From Streptomyces niger (lineage in GTDB: Bacteria; Actinomycetota; Actinomycetes; Streptomycetales; Streptomycetaceae), in contig NZ_JOFQ01000025.1 of the NCBI RefSeq assembly GCF_000718305.1, positions 1 to 64,000 of the forward strand: a stretch of 64,000 nt of DNA, read 5' to 3'. The position numbers and the translations under genes are program-made. The number at the start of each line of letters is the position of its first letter. Positions within the stretch are counted from its first letter, which is position 1. The notes beneath the pieces were generated by a model. That model saw only the letters and a program-made list of their open reading frames with translations, was not told where the DNA came from and did no database searches. Shown here one piece after another: positions 1 through 8,364 of the stretch.

Positions 1-3
1 CCT

Positions 4-36
4 TCGTCGGCAGCGTCAGATGTGTATAAGAGACAG
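4..36 (+). other. Nextera adapter remnant (sequencing artefact)
   Basis: These 33 bases match the Illumina Nextera read-1 oligonucleotide: a 14-base primer part followed by the 19-base Tn5 mosaic end, which ends in AGATGTGTATAAGAGACAG. The match is exact from memory of the adapter. It is not genomic sequence and marks an untrimmed contig end. Bases 37-230 after it hold no recognisable gene, only C-rich tracts near 169-210. Confidence 0.97.
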
Positions 37-230
37 GGGAACGAGGGCGGGTGTTGCGAGTGCTGCGGGGACTGGAGGACTCACCCCGCCACGGTAACCC
101 TTAATGTCCTATTTGCCCGCATTGCCGATCGAGGCGACGGGCTCGTGTCCCGGGGCCCTCGGGGGGCCTCCCCCCCCCGCCCCCTCCCACCCCTCCCCCA
201 AATCTCATCCCACGCTCGCCCCCGGCCCCC

Positions 231-995
231 TCACACCTCCGGTCGGAGCATCGGCGGGTTCAGCAACGTGGCACCGCCGGCGCTGAACAGCTGGGCCGGC
301 CGGCCGCCCTGACGGGTCGTCGTCCCCCCGGTCGGGACGAGGAAGCCCGGGGTGCCGGTCACCTTGCGGTGGAAGTTGCGGGGGTCCAGAGCCACGCCCC
401 AGACCGCCTCGTACACCCGGCGCAGCTCTCCGACCGTGAACTCCTGCGGGCAGAAGGCGGTGGCGAGCGAGGAGTACTCGATCTTGGAGCGGGCCCGTTC
501 GACGCCGTCCCCGAGGATGCGCGCATGGTCGAAGGCCAGGGGTGCGGCCTGTTCGCCGTCCCGGGCGAGGCCGTTCTCCTGCTCCAGGAGCGTCTCGACG
601 GGGGCCCAACGGGCGCCGTGGGCGTCGCCGCCGGCGCGCGGTGCGGGCAGGTCGGGGGCGAGGACCAGGTGGGCGACGCTGACGACGCGCATACGCGGGT
701 CGCGCTTGGGGTCGCCGTACGTGGCGAGCTGTTCGAGGTGGGCGCCGGGGGCCAGCTGGGGGCCCGCCGGGCCGTGCGCGTGCAGGCCGGTCTCCTCGGC
801 CAGCTCCCTCGCCGCCGCGGTCTCCAGGTCCTCGTCGGCCCGTACGAATCCCCCAGGCAGGGCCCAGCGTCCCTGGAACGGTGGTTCACCGCGACGGACG
901 GCCAACGCGCACAACGCGTGTTTGCGCACGGTGAGCACGACCAGGTCGACGGTGACGGCGAACGGAGGGAAGGCCGACGGGTCGTAGGGAGGCAT
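231..995 (-). CDS. Nudix hydrolase-like protein with NrtR-type C-terminal domain
   Basis: A 254-residue protein. The N-terminal half is a Nudix fold with a complete Nudix box at residues 49-71 (G49, E55, R63-E64, E67-E68, G70), so metal-dependent hydrolysis of an ADP-ribose-like or nucleotide substrate is chemically possible. The C-terminal third, including [17 protein letters not shown], resembles the winged-helix part of NrtR-type regulators, in which the Nudix domain senses a NAD-related ligand. The protein may therefore be a repressor, a hydrolase or both; the intact box does not settle this. No Shine-Dalgarno precedes the ATG, but a TATGAT hexamer lies just upstream, pointing to a leaderless transcript. 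Inverted repeats overlap this promoter. It lies downstream of and parallel to the debranching-enzyme gene, with 48 bases between. Confidence 0.85.
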   Translation of the reverse strand: MPPYDPSAFPPFAVTVDLVVLTVRKHALCALAVRRGEPPFQGRWALPGGFVRADEDLETAAARELAEETGLHAHGPAGPQLAPGAHLEQLATYGDPKRDPRMRVVSVAHLVLAPDLPAPRAGGDAHGARWAPVETLLEQENGLARDGEQAAPLAFDHARILGDGVERARSKIEYSSLATAFCPQEFTVGELRRVYEAVWGVALDPRNFHRKVTGTPGFLVPTGGTTTRQGGRPAQLFSAGGATLLNPPMLRPEV

Positions 996-1001
996 GTCGC
1001 G

Positions 1002-1034
1002 ATCATAGTCGTCCGCCTGACGATAAACAGGCGG
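1002..1034 (-). promoter_or_regulatory. Promoter and overlapping inverted repeats of the Nudix/NrtR-like gene
   Basis: On the reverse strand TATGAT (1002-1007) ends six bases before the ATG at 995, so transcription would start at or near the start codon. A perfect 5-5-5 inverted repeat TCGTC/GACGA occupies 1009-1023, and a second, CCGCCTG/CAGGCGG with an 8-base spacer, occupies 1013-1034. The dyads cover the -10 to -35 region, as expected of an autoregulatory operator. I see no good -35 hexamer. Confidence 0.5.
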
Positions 1035-1043
1035 TCCACTTCT

Positions 1044-3239
1044 TCACGCCCCCAGTTGCAGGCCATCTGCCGCCTCCTCCACCATTCCCAGGCCACGGCC
1101 GCTGACATGGACGGAGAACGGCTGCTCCGCGACGGTCAGACCGGTGACGTGCAGGGCACCGAGCGGCGTTCCGGAGAGCGGCCGTACGGAAAGCGTGCCG
1201 CCGGGAACGTCCGGACGGATGCCCACCAGGGTGAGCAGGGCGTGCACCGCGCCGGCCGCGGCCACCGCGGCCGGTCGGCAGGCCGTGGGATGCGGTACGG
1301 GGGCGCCGTCGCCGGTGCGCTGGTGCCCCCCGTACATCTCCGGGAGGCGGTACCCGAAGCTCTCCGAGGCGTCCAACAGGCCTCTGATCAAGGAGGTCGC
1401 TTCCGCTTCGCGGCCCGCGGCGGCCAGGGCATGGGCGGCGACGGCGGTCTCGTGGACACGTACCGCTCCGCCGCGGTGGCCGAACGGGTTGTAGCCGTCC
1501 TCCTTGCTGCCGAGGCCCCGCAGGCCCCAGCCGGTGTCGAGGGCCGGGCTGTTCAGCAGCTTCGCGACCTGTTCCGTGCGGACGCCGTCGAGCAGGCCGG
1601 GAGCGAAGGTGCCGTTGCCGAGCAGGCCGGTGTCCAGCAGGTGGGCGACACCGGAGACGAGGCGGGTGAACACCCGGCCGTCGGGGGTGCGCAGGGCCGC
1701 GGGGCGGCCACCGCCGGGGTCGGCGATCCAGAAGTGGTCGCGGAAGCGGCGGCGCAGGTCGGCGGCCCATTTGCGGAGCTCGTCGGCGCCGGGGCGGTTG
1801 CACGCGTCCAGGAGGTCGGCACCGAGCAGCGCCGCGCGGTGGGCGTGTGCTTGTGTCTCGCAGCGGTAGGGGCCGGTGGGAGCCGGGTCGGGTACGCAGC
1901 CGGCGCCTGCCGAACGGTCGGCTGCCCGGGCCGAGGTGGCGAGCAGCCAGGCGAGGCAGCGTTCGGCGGCGGGCAGCAGGCGTTCGACCTCGGGGGCGGG
2001 CAGGCCCCAGCGGCGGGCCTCGGCGAGTACGGCGGGGAACAGCAGGGTTGCCTCGATGCCGGTGCAGCTCGGTGGCGAGTGCGGGCCCGCGTCGCGCAGG
2101 GGACCGGGAATTCGGCCGAAATCGGTTCCCGGGTCCGCATGTTGGCTGCGGGCGAGGGTGCGGAGGGTGCTGGCGGCGAGTCGGGTGCCGAGCGGGAGGA
2201 GCATGCGGGCCGCGGCGAGGGCCTCGGCCGGGGCCGGGGTGCACCGCCAGGGAATGCCGGCCGCCAGCCCGGCGTCGGCGGGGACGGCTGGGTCGCGGGT
2301 CAGGAGACTGTTGAGGTCGTCGAGTGCGGTGGCGAGCAGGGTGTTGGCACGAGGGTCGTCGCAGTGGAGGCGGGCGGTGGACCAGGGGCGGGGTGGCCGG
2401 GTGGCGTGCGTGCCCGTGGTGGTGGGGCCGAGGGCTCGGCGGCCGGGTGGGGGCGTCGGACCGGTGGGGCCGCTGCGGATGCGGAGCTCGATGGTGCGGG
2501 GGGTGCCGGGTGGCAGGTCCAGGCCCCAGCGGAGCAGCCCGGCGGCGGCGAGGGCGTCGTCCGGTGAAGGGGTGGCCGTGACGGTGGCGTGCGTCGTGTC
2601 GGTGGTCCAGCGGAGTCCGGCGTCGTGGACGGAGGCGGGCAGGTCGGGGCCGGGGAGGCCGAGGGCGACGGCGCTCAGTTCGGCGAGGTCGGTGGCGAAG
2701 GTGATCTCCACCGGGAGGCGCAGGGCCCGTGGGGTGTTGTTGTGCAGGGTGATGCGTTCGGTGCCGTCGGCGCTCCGCAGGCGTTCGACGACGAGGCCGG
2801 GGTCGGGGCCGGGGTCGTGGGGTGTGCGGAGGGTGCCCGTGAAGCGGGCGCGGTCGGCGCCGAGCATCCTGGCCTGCACGGTGAGCGGCTGGGCCCCGGC
2901 GACACGGAGGACGCAGCGGGCGAGGGTGCGTCTGCCGAAGCGGTAGAACCCTTCCGTGCCGCTGCCGGTGAGCTGACTGTGGGTGGCGGAGGAGATGGCG
3001 AGTGCGGGCAGGGCCACGCAGATGAGGGCGGTGTGGACGGGTTGCGGTTCGGGCGGTCGGGGCGGGGGCGCGGCGCGTTGCCGTGCGGGCGCCGGGTGGG
3101 TCTGCGGCGGGGTGGGGAACATGCCTGCCATGGGGGGTGCTCCCTGTTGTGGTGGGGGTTCCGTACGGGTTGCGCCACATAGGGGAACGCCGCGGCCGAG
3201 GCGCAGGTCACGCCGGAACGTCAGCTCGGGTGCGGTCAT
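1044..3239 (-). CDS. Glycogen debranching-type protein (amylo-alpha-1,6-glucosidase family)
   Basis: A protein of 731 residues from the ATG at 3239. It has the layout of actinobacterial glycogen-debranching N-terminal-domain proteins: a beta-sandwich N-terminal part (SQLTGSGTEGFYRFGRR, then carbohydrate-binding-like strands) and an alpha/alpha-barrel C-terminal part with DTGWGLRGLGSKEDGYNPFG and the late FGYRLPEMYGG segment typical of amylo-1,6-glucosidases. Likely role: trimming alpha-1,6 branches or related glucosidase work on glycogen or trehalose-linked glucans, in the cytoplasm. The ATG at 3239 overlaps the stop of the DUF4192 gene in an ATGA arrangement, implying translational coupling. 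An internal ATG at 3131 has an AGGGAG ribosome site and is a real alternative, giving 695 residues. The region between the two starts is not conserved in memory, so the start is uncertain. Confidence 0.8.
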   Translation of the reverse strand: MTAPELTFRRDLRLGRGVPLCGATRTEPPPQQGAPPMAGMFPTPPQTHPAPARQRAAPPPRPPEPQPVHTALICVALPALAISSATHSQLTGSGTEGFYRFGRRTLARCVLRVAGAQPLTVQARMLGADRARFTGTLRTPHDPGPDPGLVVERLRSADGTERITLHNNTPRALRLPVEITFATDLAELSAVALGLPGPDLPASVHDAGLRWTTDTTHATVTATPSPDDALAAAGLLRWGLDLPPGTPRTIELRIRSGPTGPTPPPGRRALGPTTTGTHATRPPRPWSTARLHCDDPRANTLLATALDDLNSLLTRDPAVPADAGLAAGIPWRCTPAPAEALAAARMLLPLGTRLAASTLRTLARSQHADPGTDFGRIPGPLRDAGPHSPPSCTGIEATLLFPAVLAEARRWGLPAPEVERLLPAAERCLAWLLATSARAADRSAGAGCVPDPAPTGPYRCETQAHAHRAALLGADLLDACNRPGADELRKWAADLRRRFRDHFWIADPGGGRPAALRTPDGRVFTRLVSGVAHLLDTGLLGNGTFAPGLLDGVRTEQVAKLLNSPALDTGWGLRGLGSKEDGYNPFGHRGGAVRVHETAVAAHALAAAGREAEATSLIRGLLDASESFGYRLPEMYGGHQRTGDGAPVPHPTACRPAAVAAAGAVHALLTLVGIRPDVPGGTLSVRPLSGTPLGALHVTGLTVAEQPFSVHVSGRGLGMVEEAADGLQLGA

Positions 3240-4837
3240 CGGGGGCTCCGGTCGCCCCGGCGGCCTCCTGCGGGGCCGGTGCGCGGGTGGGGGCGTCCCG
3301 TACGGGGGCGTGCCGCGGGGCGGGTGCGTGCGCGGGGCCCTGCGGGACGGTCGGCGCGCGGGCGACGGGCCGGCGCGCGTCCACCGTCGGTTCGGAGGGT
3401 GACCGCATCGCTGGGGGGCTCGGCATCGGCGTGGGCGTCGACGCCGGTGTCGACCTCGGTGTCGGTGTCGACCTCGGTGTCGGTGTCGACCTCGGTGTCG
3501 GTGTCCGGGTCGATGTCGGTATCGGCGTCCACGTCGGCGTCGGTCTGCGTATCGGTGGCCGGGGTGAGGACATCGGTCATGCGGTCCGGAGTGAGGGGCA
3601 TTACCCGGTCCTCGTCCGGTGCGGTGTCGCTCGGGAGGCCGGTCAGGAGATCGCTCGGGAGGGGGCCGACCGGCTTCGTGGTGGGGCGTCGTGTGGCGCG
3701 CAGGCAGCGGCGGAGTTTTTCCGGGTCGAGTCCTTCGTTGAGGCCGCGGTGGAGGAGTTGGGCGAAGAGGTAGTCGGGGTCGAGGGTGAGGGCGCGGCAG
3801 AGCGCGACGCGGGCGGAGGCGGTGTCGCCGGTTGCCCAGGAGACCCAGCCGGCCAGGGTGAGCGGGGGCGCCGCGTGGGTTTCGTAGGCGCCGGGACAGC
3901 GGCGGGCCAGTGCGCGCCAGAGGCGCAGGGCGGGGGCGGCGTCGGGGCCTTCCATCCATGCGGCGGCGTGGTCGCGGGTGAGGCGGTCCTGGAGGCCGAG
4001 GATCATTTCGGCGGCTTCGCCGTTGCTGAGGAGGGCGTCGTCGCAGGCGTCCTTGGCGCGGTGGCTGCCGGTGGGCGGGTCGCCGCGGAAGGTGTGGAGG
4101 GCGCGGGCGAGGAGGGCGAGGGTCTCTTCGCGTACGGCCTGGGTGTCCTGGCCGGAGAGCATGCGCGGGATGAGGGCGGCGGCGGCCGCGTCGAGGGCTT
4201 TGAGCTGGCCGTCGGCGCGGGGGCCGGTGTGCGGGGCGAGTCGGGCTTCCATGTCTTTGAGTGAGCCGCGGACCTGGACGCCGGAGTAGGCGGCGGCCGC
4301 TGCCATGACGGAGGTGCCGGGCAGGGCGAGTGGGGTGCCGGTGGCGGGGCAGCAGCGTTCGTCGGGGCAGACGTAGGACCAGAAGCGTCCGTGGGAGAGG
4401 CAGAGGGCTTCGAGGACGGGGACGTCGCGGCTGCCGCAGGCGGTGCGCAGGCGCTGGGCGAGGGGTTGGAGGCGGTCGCGTACGTCGCGGCCGGTCTCGG
4501 TGGCCGTGGGGTCCTGGCAGAGGAAGACGAGGATGCCGCCGGGGGGTGTGCCGCGCTCGCGGGCTGCGGTGATGAGGCTGTCGGCGAGCTGGTCGGCGAT
4601 GTAGGGCCACTGGGTGGTGTCGGTGGGGATGCCGAGTCGGACGCGGCCGCCGAAGCGTCCGCGTGCGCCGTGGAGGGCGACGAGGACGATGCTGTCGTCG
4701 GGGTAGAAACCGAGCAAGTACGGGAGGGCGTCGGCGAGTTCGGCGGGGCCGCGGAGGGTGACCCGGGTTTCCGGGGCGGTCGAGGGGACGGTGGGGCGGG
4801 GGTCTGCCGGGTCGGCCGGCTCGATGTGCGGGTTCAT
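3236..4837 (-). CDS. DUF4192 domain protein with repetitive acidic tail
   Basis: A protein of 533 residues. Residues 1 to about 370 match the DUF4192 family of Actinobacteria (PYLLGFYPDDSIVLVALHGARG near the start, and a Cys-containing YVCPDERCCPATGTPL segment near 140); biochemical function is unknown. The last 130 or so residues are low-complexity: a run of Asp/Thr/Val hexapeptides (TEVDTD repeated) coded by an 18-bp tandem repeat, then an Arg/Pro/Ala-rich end. Only the family domain should be taken as conserved. The gene is first in a likely operon, its stop overlapping the start of the debranching gene. Confidence 0.8.
   Translation of the reverse strand: MNPHIEPADPADPRPTVPSTAPETRVTLRGPAELADALPYLLGFYPDDSIVLVALHGARGRFGGRVRLGIPTDTTQWPYIADQLADSLITAARERGTPPGGILVFLCQDPTATETGRDVRDRLQPLAQRLRTACGSRDVPVLEALCLSHGRFWSYVCPDERCCPATGTPLALPGTSVMAAAAAYSGVQVRGSLKDMEARLAPHTGPRADGQLKALDAAAAALIPRMLSGQDTQAVREETLALLARALHTFRGDPPTGSHRAKDACDDALLSNGEAAEMILGLQDRLTRDHAAAWMEGPDAAPALRLWRALARRCPGAYETHAAPPLTLAGWVSWATGDTASARVALCRALTLDPDYLFAQLLHRGLNEGLDPEKLRRCLRATRRPTTKPVGPLPSDLLTGLPSDTAPDEDRVMPLTPDRMTDVLTPATDTQTDADVDADTDIDPDTDTEVDTDTEVDTDTEVDTGVDAHADAEPPSDAVTLRTDGGRAPARRPRADRPAGPRARTRPAARPRTGRPHPRTGPAGGRRGDRSPR
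3447..3500. repeat. 18-bp tandem repeat, 3 perfect copies, inside DUF4192 gene
   Basis: Three head-to-tail copies of an 18-base unit (gtgtcgacctcggtgtcg) at 3447-3464, 3465-3482 and 3483-3500, with degenerate copies on both sides. The unit length is a multiple of three, so copy-number change would keep the reading frame. Confidence 0.9.
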
Positions 4838-4877
4838 GGGTCGAAGATCCCGCGGGTTGCCGGGGCTCGGCGACCCC

Positions 4878-4912
4878 TGTGGATAACTCCCGGGTGATTA
4901 AAGTTTTCCACA
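4878..4912. other. Pair of DnaA-box-like 9-mers in intergenic region
   Basis: The 290-base gap 4838-5127 holds TGTGGATAA at 4878-4886 (reverse strand TTATCCACA, the classical DnaA-box consensus) and TTTTCCACA at 4904-4912 on the forward strand, facing each other. Two 9-mers are not an origin; they could be a DnaA titration or regulatory site, or chance. Nothing else recognised in this gap. Confidence 0.35.
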
Positions 4913-5127
4913 AACCGTCGCGGTGGGCGGTGCCGGGCGAACGGGCTGCGTGTTCGACGGGAGTGCGTCCGACCGTGCAGGTCGTGGCGGTATTGGAAGC
5001 CTTGGCGGTTGCGAACGCGCCGGGGCGCGGCTTCGGCGGGCCTCGTCAAATAACGCACGTCTAGCGGGTATTGGAGGGATCCGGTCTTCCGGGCGATCTG
5101 TTCATGCTGTTTACAGGTGATTAGATT

Positions 5128-6099
5128 GTGCGCGTGATGCGATCAACAAACGTTTCCGGAACCGATCGTCGTGCGCTGATCGCGGCTTCGGTCACCGTCG
5201 TTCTTTGGGCTTCCGCCTTCGTCTCCATTCGCGCCTCGGCCGACTTCTTCAGTCCTGGGGCCCTGGCACTGGGCCGGTTGGTGACCGGTTCTGTCGCTTT
5301 GGTGTGTGTTTTGCTGGTCAAAAGGGGTGGTTTACCGCCCCGTAAGGCATGGCCGGGCATTGTGGGATCCGGAGTGCTCTGGTTCGGGGTCTACATGGTG
5401 GTCCTGAACTGGGGCGAACAGAAAGTCGACGCCGGCACCGCTTCCATGGTCGTCAATGTCGGCCCGATGGTGATCGCCCTGCTGGGGGGCTGGCTGCTCA
5501 AGGAGGGGTTCCCGCCCCTGCTGCTGCTCGGCATGGGTGTGTCGTTCGTGGGCGCGGTCGTGGTCGGCTTCTCCACGTCCGGCGAAGGCTCGTCCTCCGT
5601 GCTGGGCGTCCTGCTCTGCCTGCTGGCGGCGGTGGCGTACGGCGGCGGGGTGGTCTCGCAGAAACCCGCCCTGCGGCACGCGACCGCGATGCAGGCCACG
5701 ACGTTCGGCTGCCTCATCGGCACGGTCTGCTGCCTGCCCTTCAGCGGGCAGCTGGTGTCACAGGTGTCCGAGGCGCCGCTCTCGGCGACCCTCAACGTCG
5801 TCTACCTCGGGCTCTTCCCGACGGCGCTGGCGTTCAGCACCTGGGCGTACGCGCTGTCCCGGACGACCGCGGGCAAGATGGGCGCGACCACCTACGCGGT
5901 GCCCGCCGTGGTGGTCCTCATCTCCTGGCTCGCGCTCCGTGAGGTGCCCGGCTGGGTGACCCTCCTCGGCGGTGTCATCTGCCTCGGCGGTGTCGCGGTC
6001 TCCCGCAGGCGCGGCGTCCGCGCACCGCAGGAGCCGCCGGCCGCGCCCGGCCCGGAACCGGCCGGGTCCGAGGCGCCGGCGACGGAGACCACGCGCTGA
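5128..6099 (+). CDS. EamA/DMT-family transporter
   Basis: A membrane protein of 323 residues with about ten hydrophobic segments arranged as two EamA repeats (first from about residue 11, for example VVLWASAFVSIRASADFFSP; second starting near GVLLCLLAAVAYGGGVVSQK). Members of this drug/metabolite superfamily export amino acids, metabolites or drugs; the substrate here cannot be told. The GTG at 5128 is used; an ATG three codons later (5137) is equally possible. Leu69 is coded by TTA (5332-5334), so translation may depend on the bldA tRNA. It faces the LuxR-type regulator of the adjacent cluster across a strong hairpin and is probably not part of that cluster. Confidence 0.85.
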   Translation: MRVMRSTNVSGTDRRALIAASVTVVLWASAFVSIRASADFFSPGALALGRLVTGSVALVCVLLVKRGGLPPRKAWPGIVGSGVLWFGVYMVVLNWGEQKVDAGTASMVVNVGPMVIALLGGWLLKEGFPPLLLLGMGVSFVGAVVVGFSTSGEGSSSVLGVLLCLLAAVAYGGGVVSQKPALRHATAMQATTFGCLIGTVCCLPFSGQLVSQVSEAPLSATLNVVYLGLFPTALAFSTWAYALSRTTAGKMGATTYAVPAVVVLISWLALREVPGWVTLLGGVICLGGVAVSRRRGVRAPQEPPAAPGPEPAGSEAPATETTR

Positions 6100-6119
6100 C
6101 GCGCACGGAACAGCGGCTC

Positions 6120-6159
6120 GGAGGGGCCGGACGGGGAGCGCTCTCCGTCCGGCCCCTCC
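6120..6159. terminator. Bidirectional hairpin terminator
   Basis: A perfect 15-bp GC-rich stem (GGAGGGGCCGGACGG against its complement) with a 10-base loop, lying between the convergent EamA and LuxR-type genes. There is no T-run, as is usual for Streptomyces terminators. Confidence 0.85.
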
Positions 6160-6219
6160 GTCATGTGTGCCGCCCCTCGGTGGGGGCGGGTGGCGCCGCT
6201 CTTCGAAGGGGCGGGCGCG

Positions 6220-7086
6220 TCACAGGACGATCGTCGTCTCGTTCCGCGCCAGCAGGTAGCCGAGCTGTACCCGAGTATGCGCCCCGAGCTCCTGTTTCAT
6301 GGCCGCGATGTGCCCTTGCAGCGACCTTTCACTGATCCCCAGGCGGCGCGCGATCCGCTTGTCCGAGTAGCCCCCGATCAGCAGACTGCTGATGGATTCC
6401 CGTAGTGACGGAATGACCTCGCCGGCCGCTTTCGCCGCATGCAGCGGGACGAAGGGAAACGCTTTTGCCCGGTCCCAGGAGCGCTCGAAAGCGTCCTTGA
6501 GGAAACGCACCACCGCCGGTTCGCGGATGGCTATGGCGTGCGTACGACTCTCATTGGCCGAGATGAATGCGACGGCGTCGTCGATGACGATCAATCGGTC
6601 GAAGAATTCGGCCAGTGTCCGAACCCGCACACCGTAGTCGGAAACCGCTCGGACGTACTTCTTCGTCGCCTCGTCGAAGCGCGTGGTGTGTTGGTAGAGC
6701 GTACGCATTGCGACGCCCGCCTCGATGTGCCGCCGGACGGAATCCAGAGCCTTTTCCAGAACCGGCCCCGGCCGGGGGCCGTCCGGCTGTGCGGTCAGGA
6801 TTTCTCTTCGCGCCCCGGAGAGCGCCTTGTTGATGGCCTTCTCTATGTCGTCCAGGCCGTGCAGATGACAAATGAGTGGTTCGACCGGAGTCGCCGGTGC
6901 CTCCGGAACGCCACCGATGCCGTCGATCGGCCGGCCCACGGTGAGCCGTGACAGTTCGTCCAACTGCTCGGCCAGACGCCGCAGAGTGCCCTCAGCCCCT
7001 TCCGGCGTGGGCTCTAATCGCGCAGATTCCTGTCCGTTTTGCCCTTTATTAACGCCATTTGCGTTATTCACGCCTCTAACCCCCAT
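6220..7086 (-). CDS. LuxR-family transcriptional regulator (probable cluster regulator)
   Basis: A protein of 288 residues. The C-terminal 60 residues are a LuxR-type helix-turn-helix (GGYSDKRIARRLGISERSL...). The middle (about 90-215) resembles the sensor-like region of actinobacterial regulators that carry a phospholipase-D/TrmB-like fold (REILTAQPDGPRPGP, FFDRLIVIDDAVAFI). No response-regulator receiver domain is present, so activity is probably ligand- or level-controlled. Leu24 is a TTA codon (7015-7017), the classic mark of bldA-dependent pathway regulators in Streptomyces. The gene is transcribed away from the biosynthetic genes that start at 7293/7531, and the 206-base gap should hold both promoters. 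Confidence 0.85.
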   Translation of the reverse strand: MGVRGVNNANGVNKGQNGQESARLEPTPEGAEGTLRRLAEQLDELSRLTVGRPIDGIGGVPEAPATPVEPLICHLHGLDDIEKAINKALSGARREILTAQPDGPRPGPVLEKALDSVRRHIEAGVAMRTLYQHTTRFDEATKKYVRAVSDYGVRVRTLAEFFDRLIVIDDAVAFISANESRTHAIAIREPAVVRFLKDAFERSWDRAKAFPFVPLHAAKAAGEVIPSLRESISSLLIGGYSDKRIARRLGISERSLQGHIAAMKQELGAHTRVQLGYLLARNETTIVL

Positions 7087-7292
7087 GCTGTCTGCATGTT
7101 CCTTTAGTGCGTGTAAGTCCCCTCAGTTTCCCGTAGTACGGAAACCCGAACCATCTTAGATCTTCAACTCAGGCTTCCGGCAAGGGACATTGATTGCAGG
7201 CGATCAAACGGAATGCGTTCGCTTCGGCCGGGCGACGCACCTTCTTTGCCGATCGAACTCCCCACCCACTCCGCAAGAGAGGCTCAGCAAAC

Positions 7293-7496
7293 ATGCGGGA
7301 AAGCTTTTCCTCGTCCAGCCGGATGCCCCGTCGGTCGCACTTCACTCTTCGTATCGGGTTCGTCGCGGTAGCGAGTTTCCTGATGGTCATGCCTGGGGCC
7401 GGCCCGGCGGACACCTCGCTATCCGCGGCCCCTACGGGCGACACCCGACTGGACGATGTCGGCTGGAATGCGGCCGGCTCCAGGGCGACTTCCTGA
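7293..7496 (+). CDS. Candidate small secreted protein (67 residues)
   Basis: A short reading frame with an ATG at 7293 preceded by GAGAGG about ten bases upstream. It encodes Arg-containing MRESFSSSSRMPRRS, a hydrophobic stretch (RIGFVAVASFLMVMPGAG) that looks like a signal peptide or membrane anchor, then a short polar end with DDVGWN. No family is recognised. It sits between the divergent regulator and the thioesterase and ends 34 bases before the latter. The codon bias and ribosome site support translation, but it is small; it could instead be leader sequence. Confidence 0.45.
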   Translation: MRESFSSSSRMPRRSHFTLRIGFVAVASFLMVMPGAGPADTSLSAAPTGDTRLDDVGWNAAGSRATS

Positions 7497-7530
7497 GTCC
7501 CCGTCAGGTACGAGAGATCGGTTCCCCACA

Positions 7531-8316
7531 GTGTCTTCTTCCCCCTGGTTTCTGTACGACGAAGCCGGCCCCCGGCGTGCCGCCCGCGTCTACTGCTTCC
7601 CCCACGCCGGCGGCAATCCACGCTCCTTCCTCGGCTGGCAGAAGGACCTGGGAGAGGACGCGGAAGTGGTCGCGGTCTGTCCGCCCGGACGAGGTCCCCG
7701 GTATCGGGAGAGCGCTCTCACCACCGTGTCGGACCTCGCCGACGGAGCCGCCGCGGCGATCGCCGCGGCCGCCGACCGCCCCTTCCTCCTCTTCGGGCAC
7801 AGCTTCGGCGCAGTGCTGGCCTTCGAGGTCGCGCGGCGCCTCGGAACCCTGCCGGACTTCCGGCACCTGGTGGCCTCCGGCTGCTCAGCCCCCGCCCTGC
7901 TGCCCACCCGCCGCGTCGTGGAGACCGCACGGCTGGAGGGGCGCGCATTCACCGAAGCCGTGGGCTTCTTCGGCGGACTGCCACCGGAGGTCGTGGCCGA
8001 CGAGGCGCTGCAGGAGCTGCTGCTCCCGAACCTGCGGTCGGACTTCCGCATGGTCGCGGAGTACGCCTACCGGCCCGCGCCCCCGCTGGACGTCCCCGTC
8101 ACCCTGATCAACGGCTACGACGACCCGCATGTCACCGAGGCCGGCCTCGACCCCTGGGAGCGCGAATGCGCCGCCGGGATCACCCGGCACTGGGCCGACG
8201 GCGGCCACTTCTACTTCGACGGCAGTCCCGGTGCCGTCACCGGCCTTCTACGGTCGCTCATGAGTGGGGCACCTGGCGCGAACGCGTCTGCCGATGAGCA
8301 CGTTGAGCTTATCTGA
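7531..8316 (+). CDS. Type II thioesterase
   Basis: A 261-residue alpha/beta-hydrolase of the RifR/GrsT editing-thioesterase family. It shows the family opening RVYCFPHAGG, the nucleophile elbow GHSFG with Ser91, and the late GGHFYFDG containing the catalytic His. Such enzymes free carrier proteins from stalled or wrong acyl groups, which fits a cluster with three carrier domains. I use the GTG at 7531 because the family begins about a dozen residues before the CFPHAGG motif; the frame is open further upstream to 7456, but that extension is not family-like. The ribosome site is weak. Confidence 0.88.
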   Translation: MSSSPWFLYDEAGPRRAARVYCFPHAGGNPRSFLGWQKDLGEDAEVVAVCPPGRGPRYRESALTTVSDLADGAAAAIAAAADRPFLLFGHSFGAVLAFEVARRLGTLPDFRHLVASGCSAPALLPTRRVVETARLEGRAFTEAVGFFGGLPPEVVADEALQELLLPNLRSDFRMVAEYAYRPAPPLDVPVTLINGYDDPHVTEAGLDPWERECAAGITRHWADGGHFYFDGSPGAVTGLLRSLMSGAPGANASADEHVELI

Positions 8317-8364
8317 GCAGTGCCTGACACCTATGACACCAGTACCGCAGAGGGGACCCGCACC

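Noticed and set aside
1044..4913. One giant 1289-residue reverse frame
   Set aside because: Its first 550 residues are an Arg/Pro-rich shadow of the DUF4192 gene in another frame; the real protein starts at 3239 or 3131.
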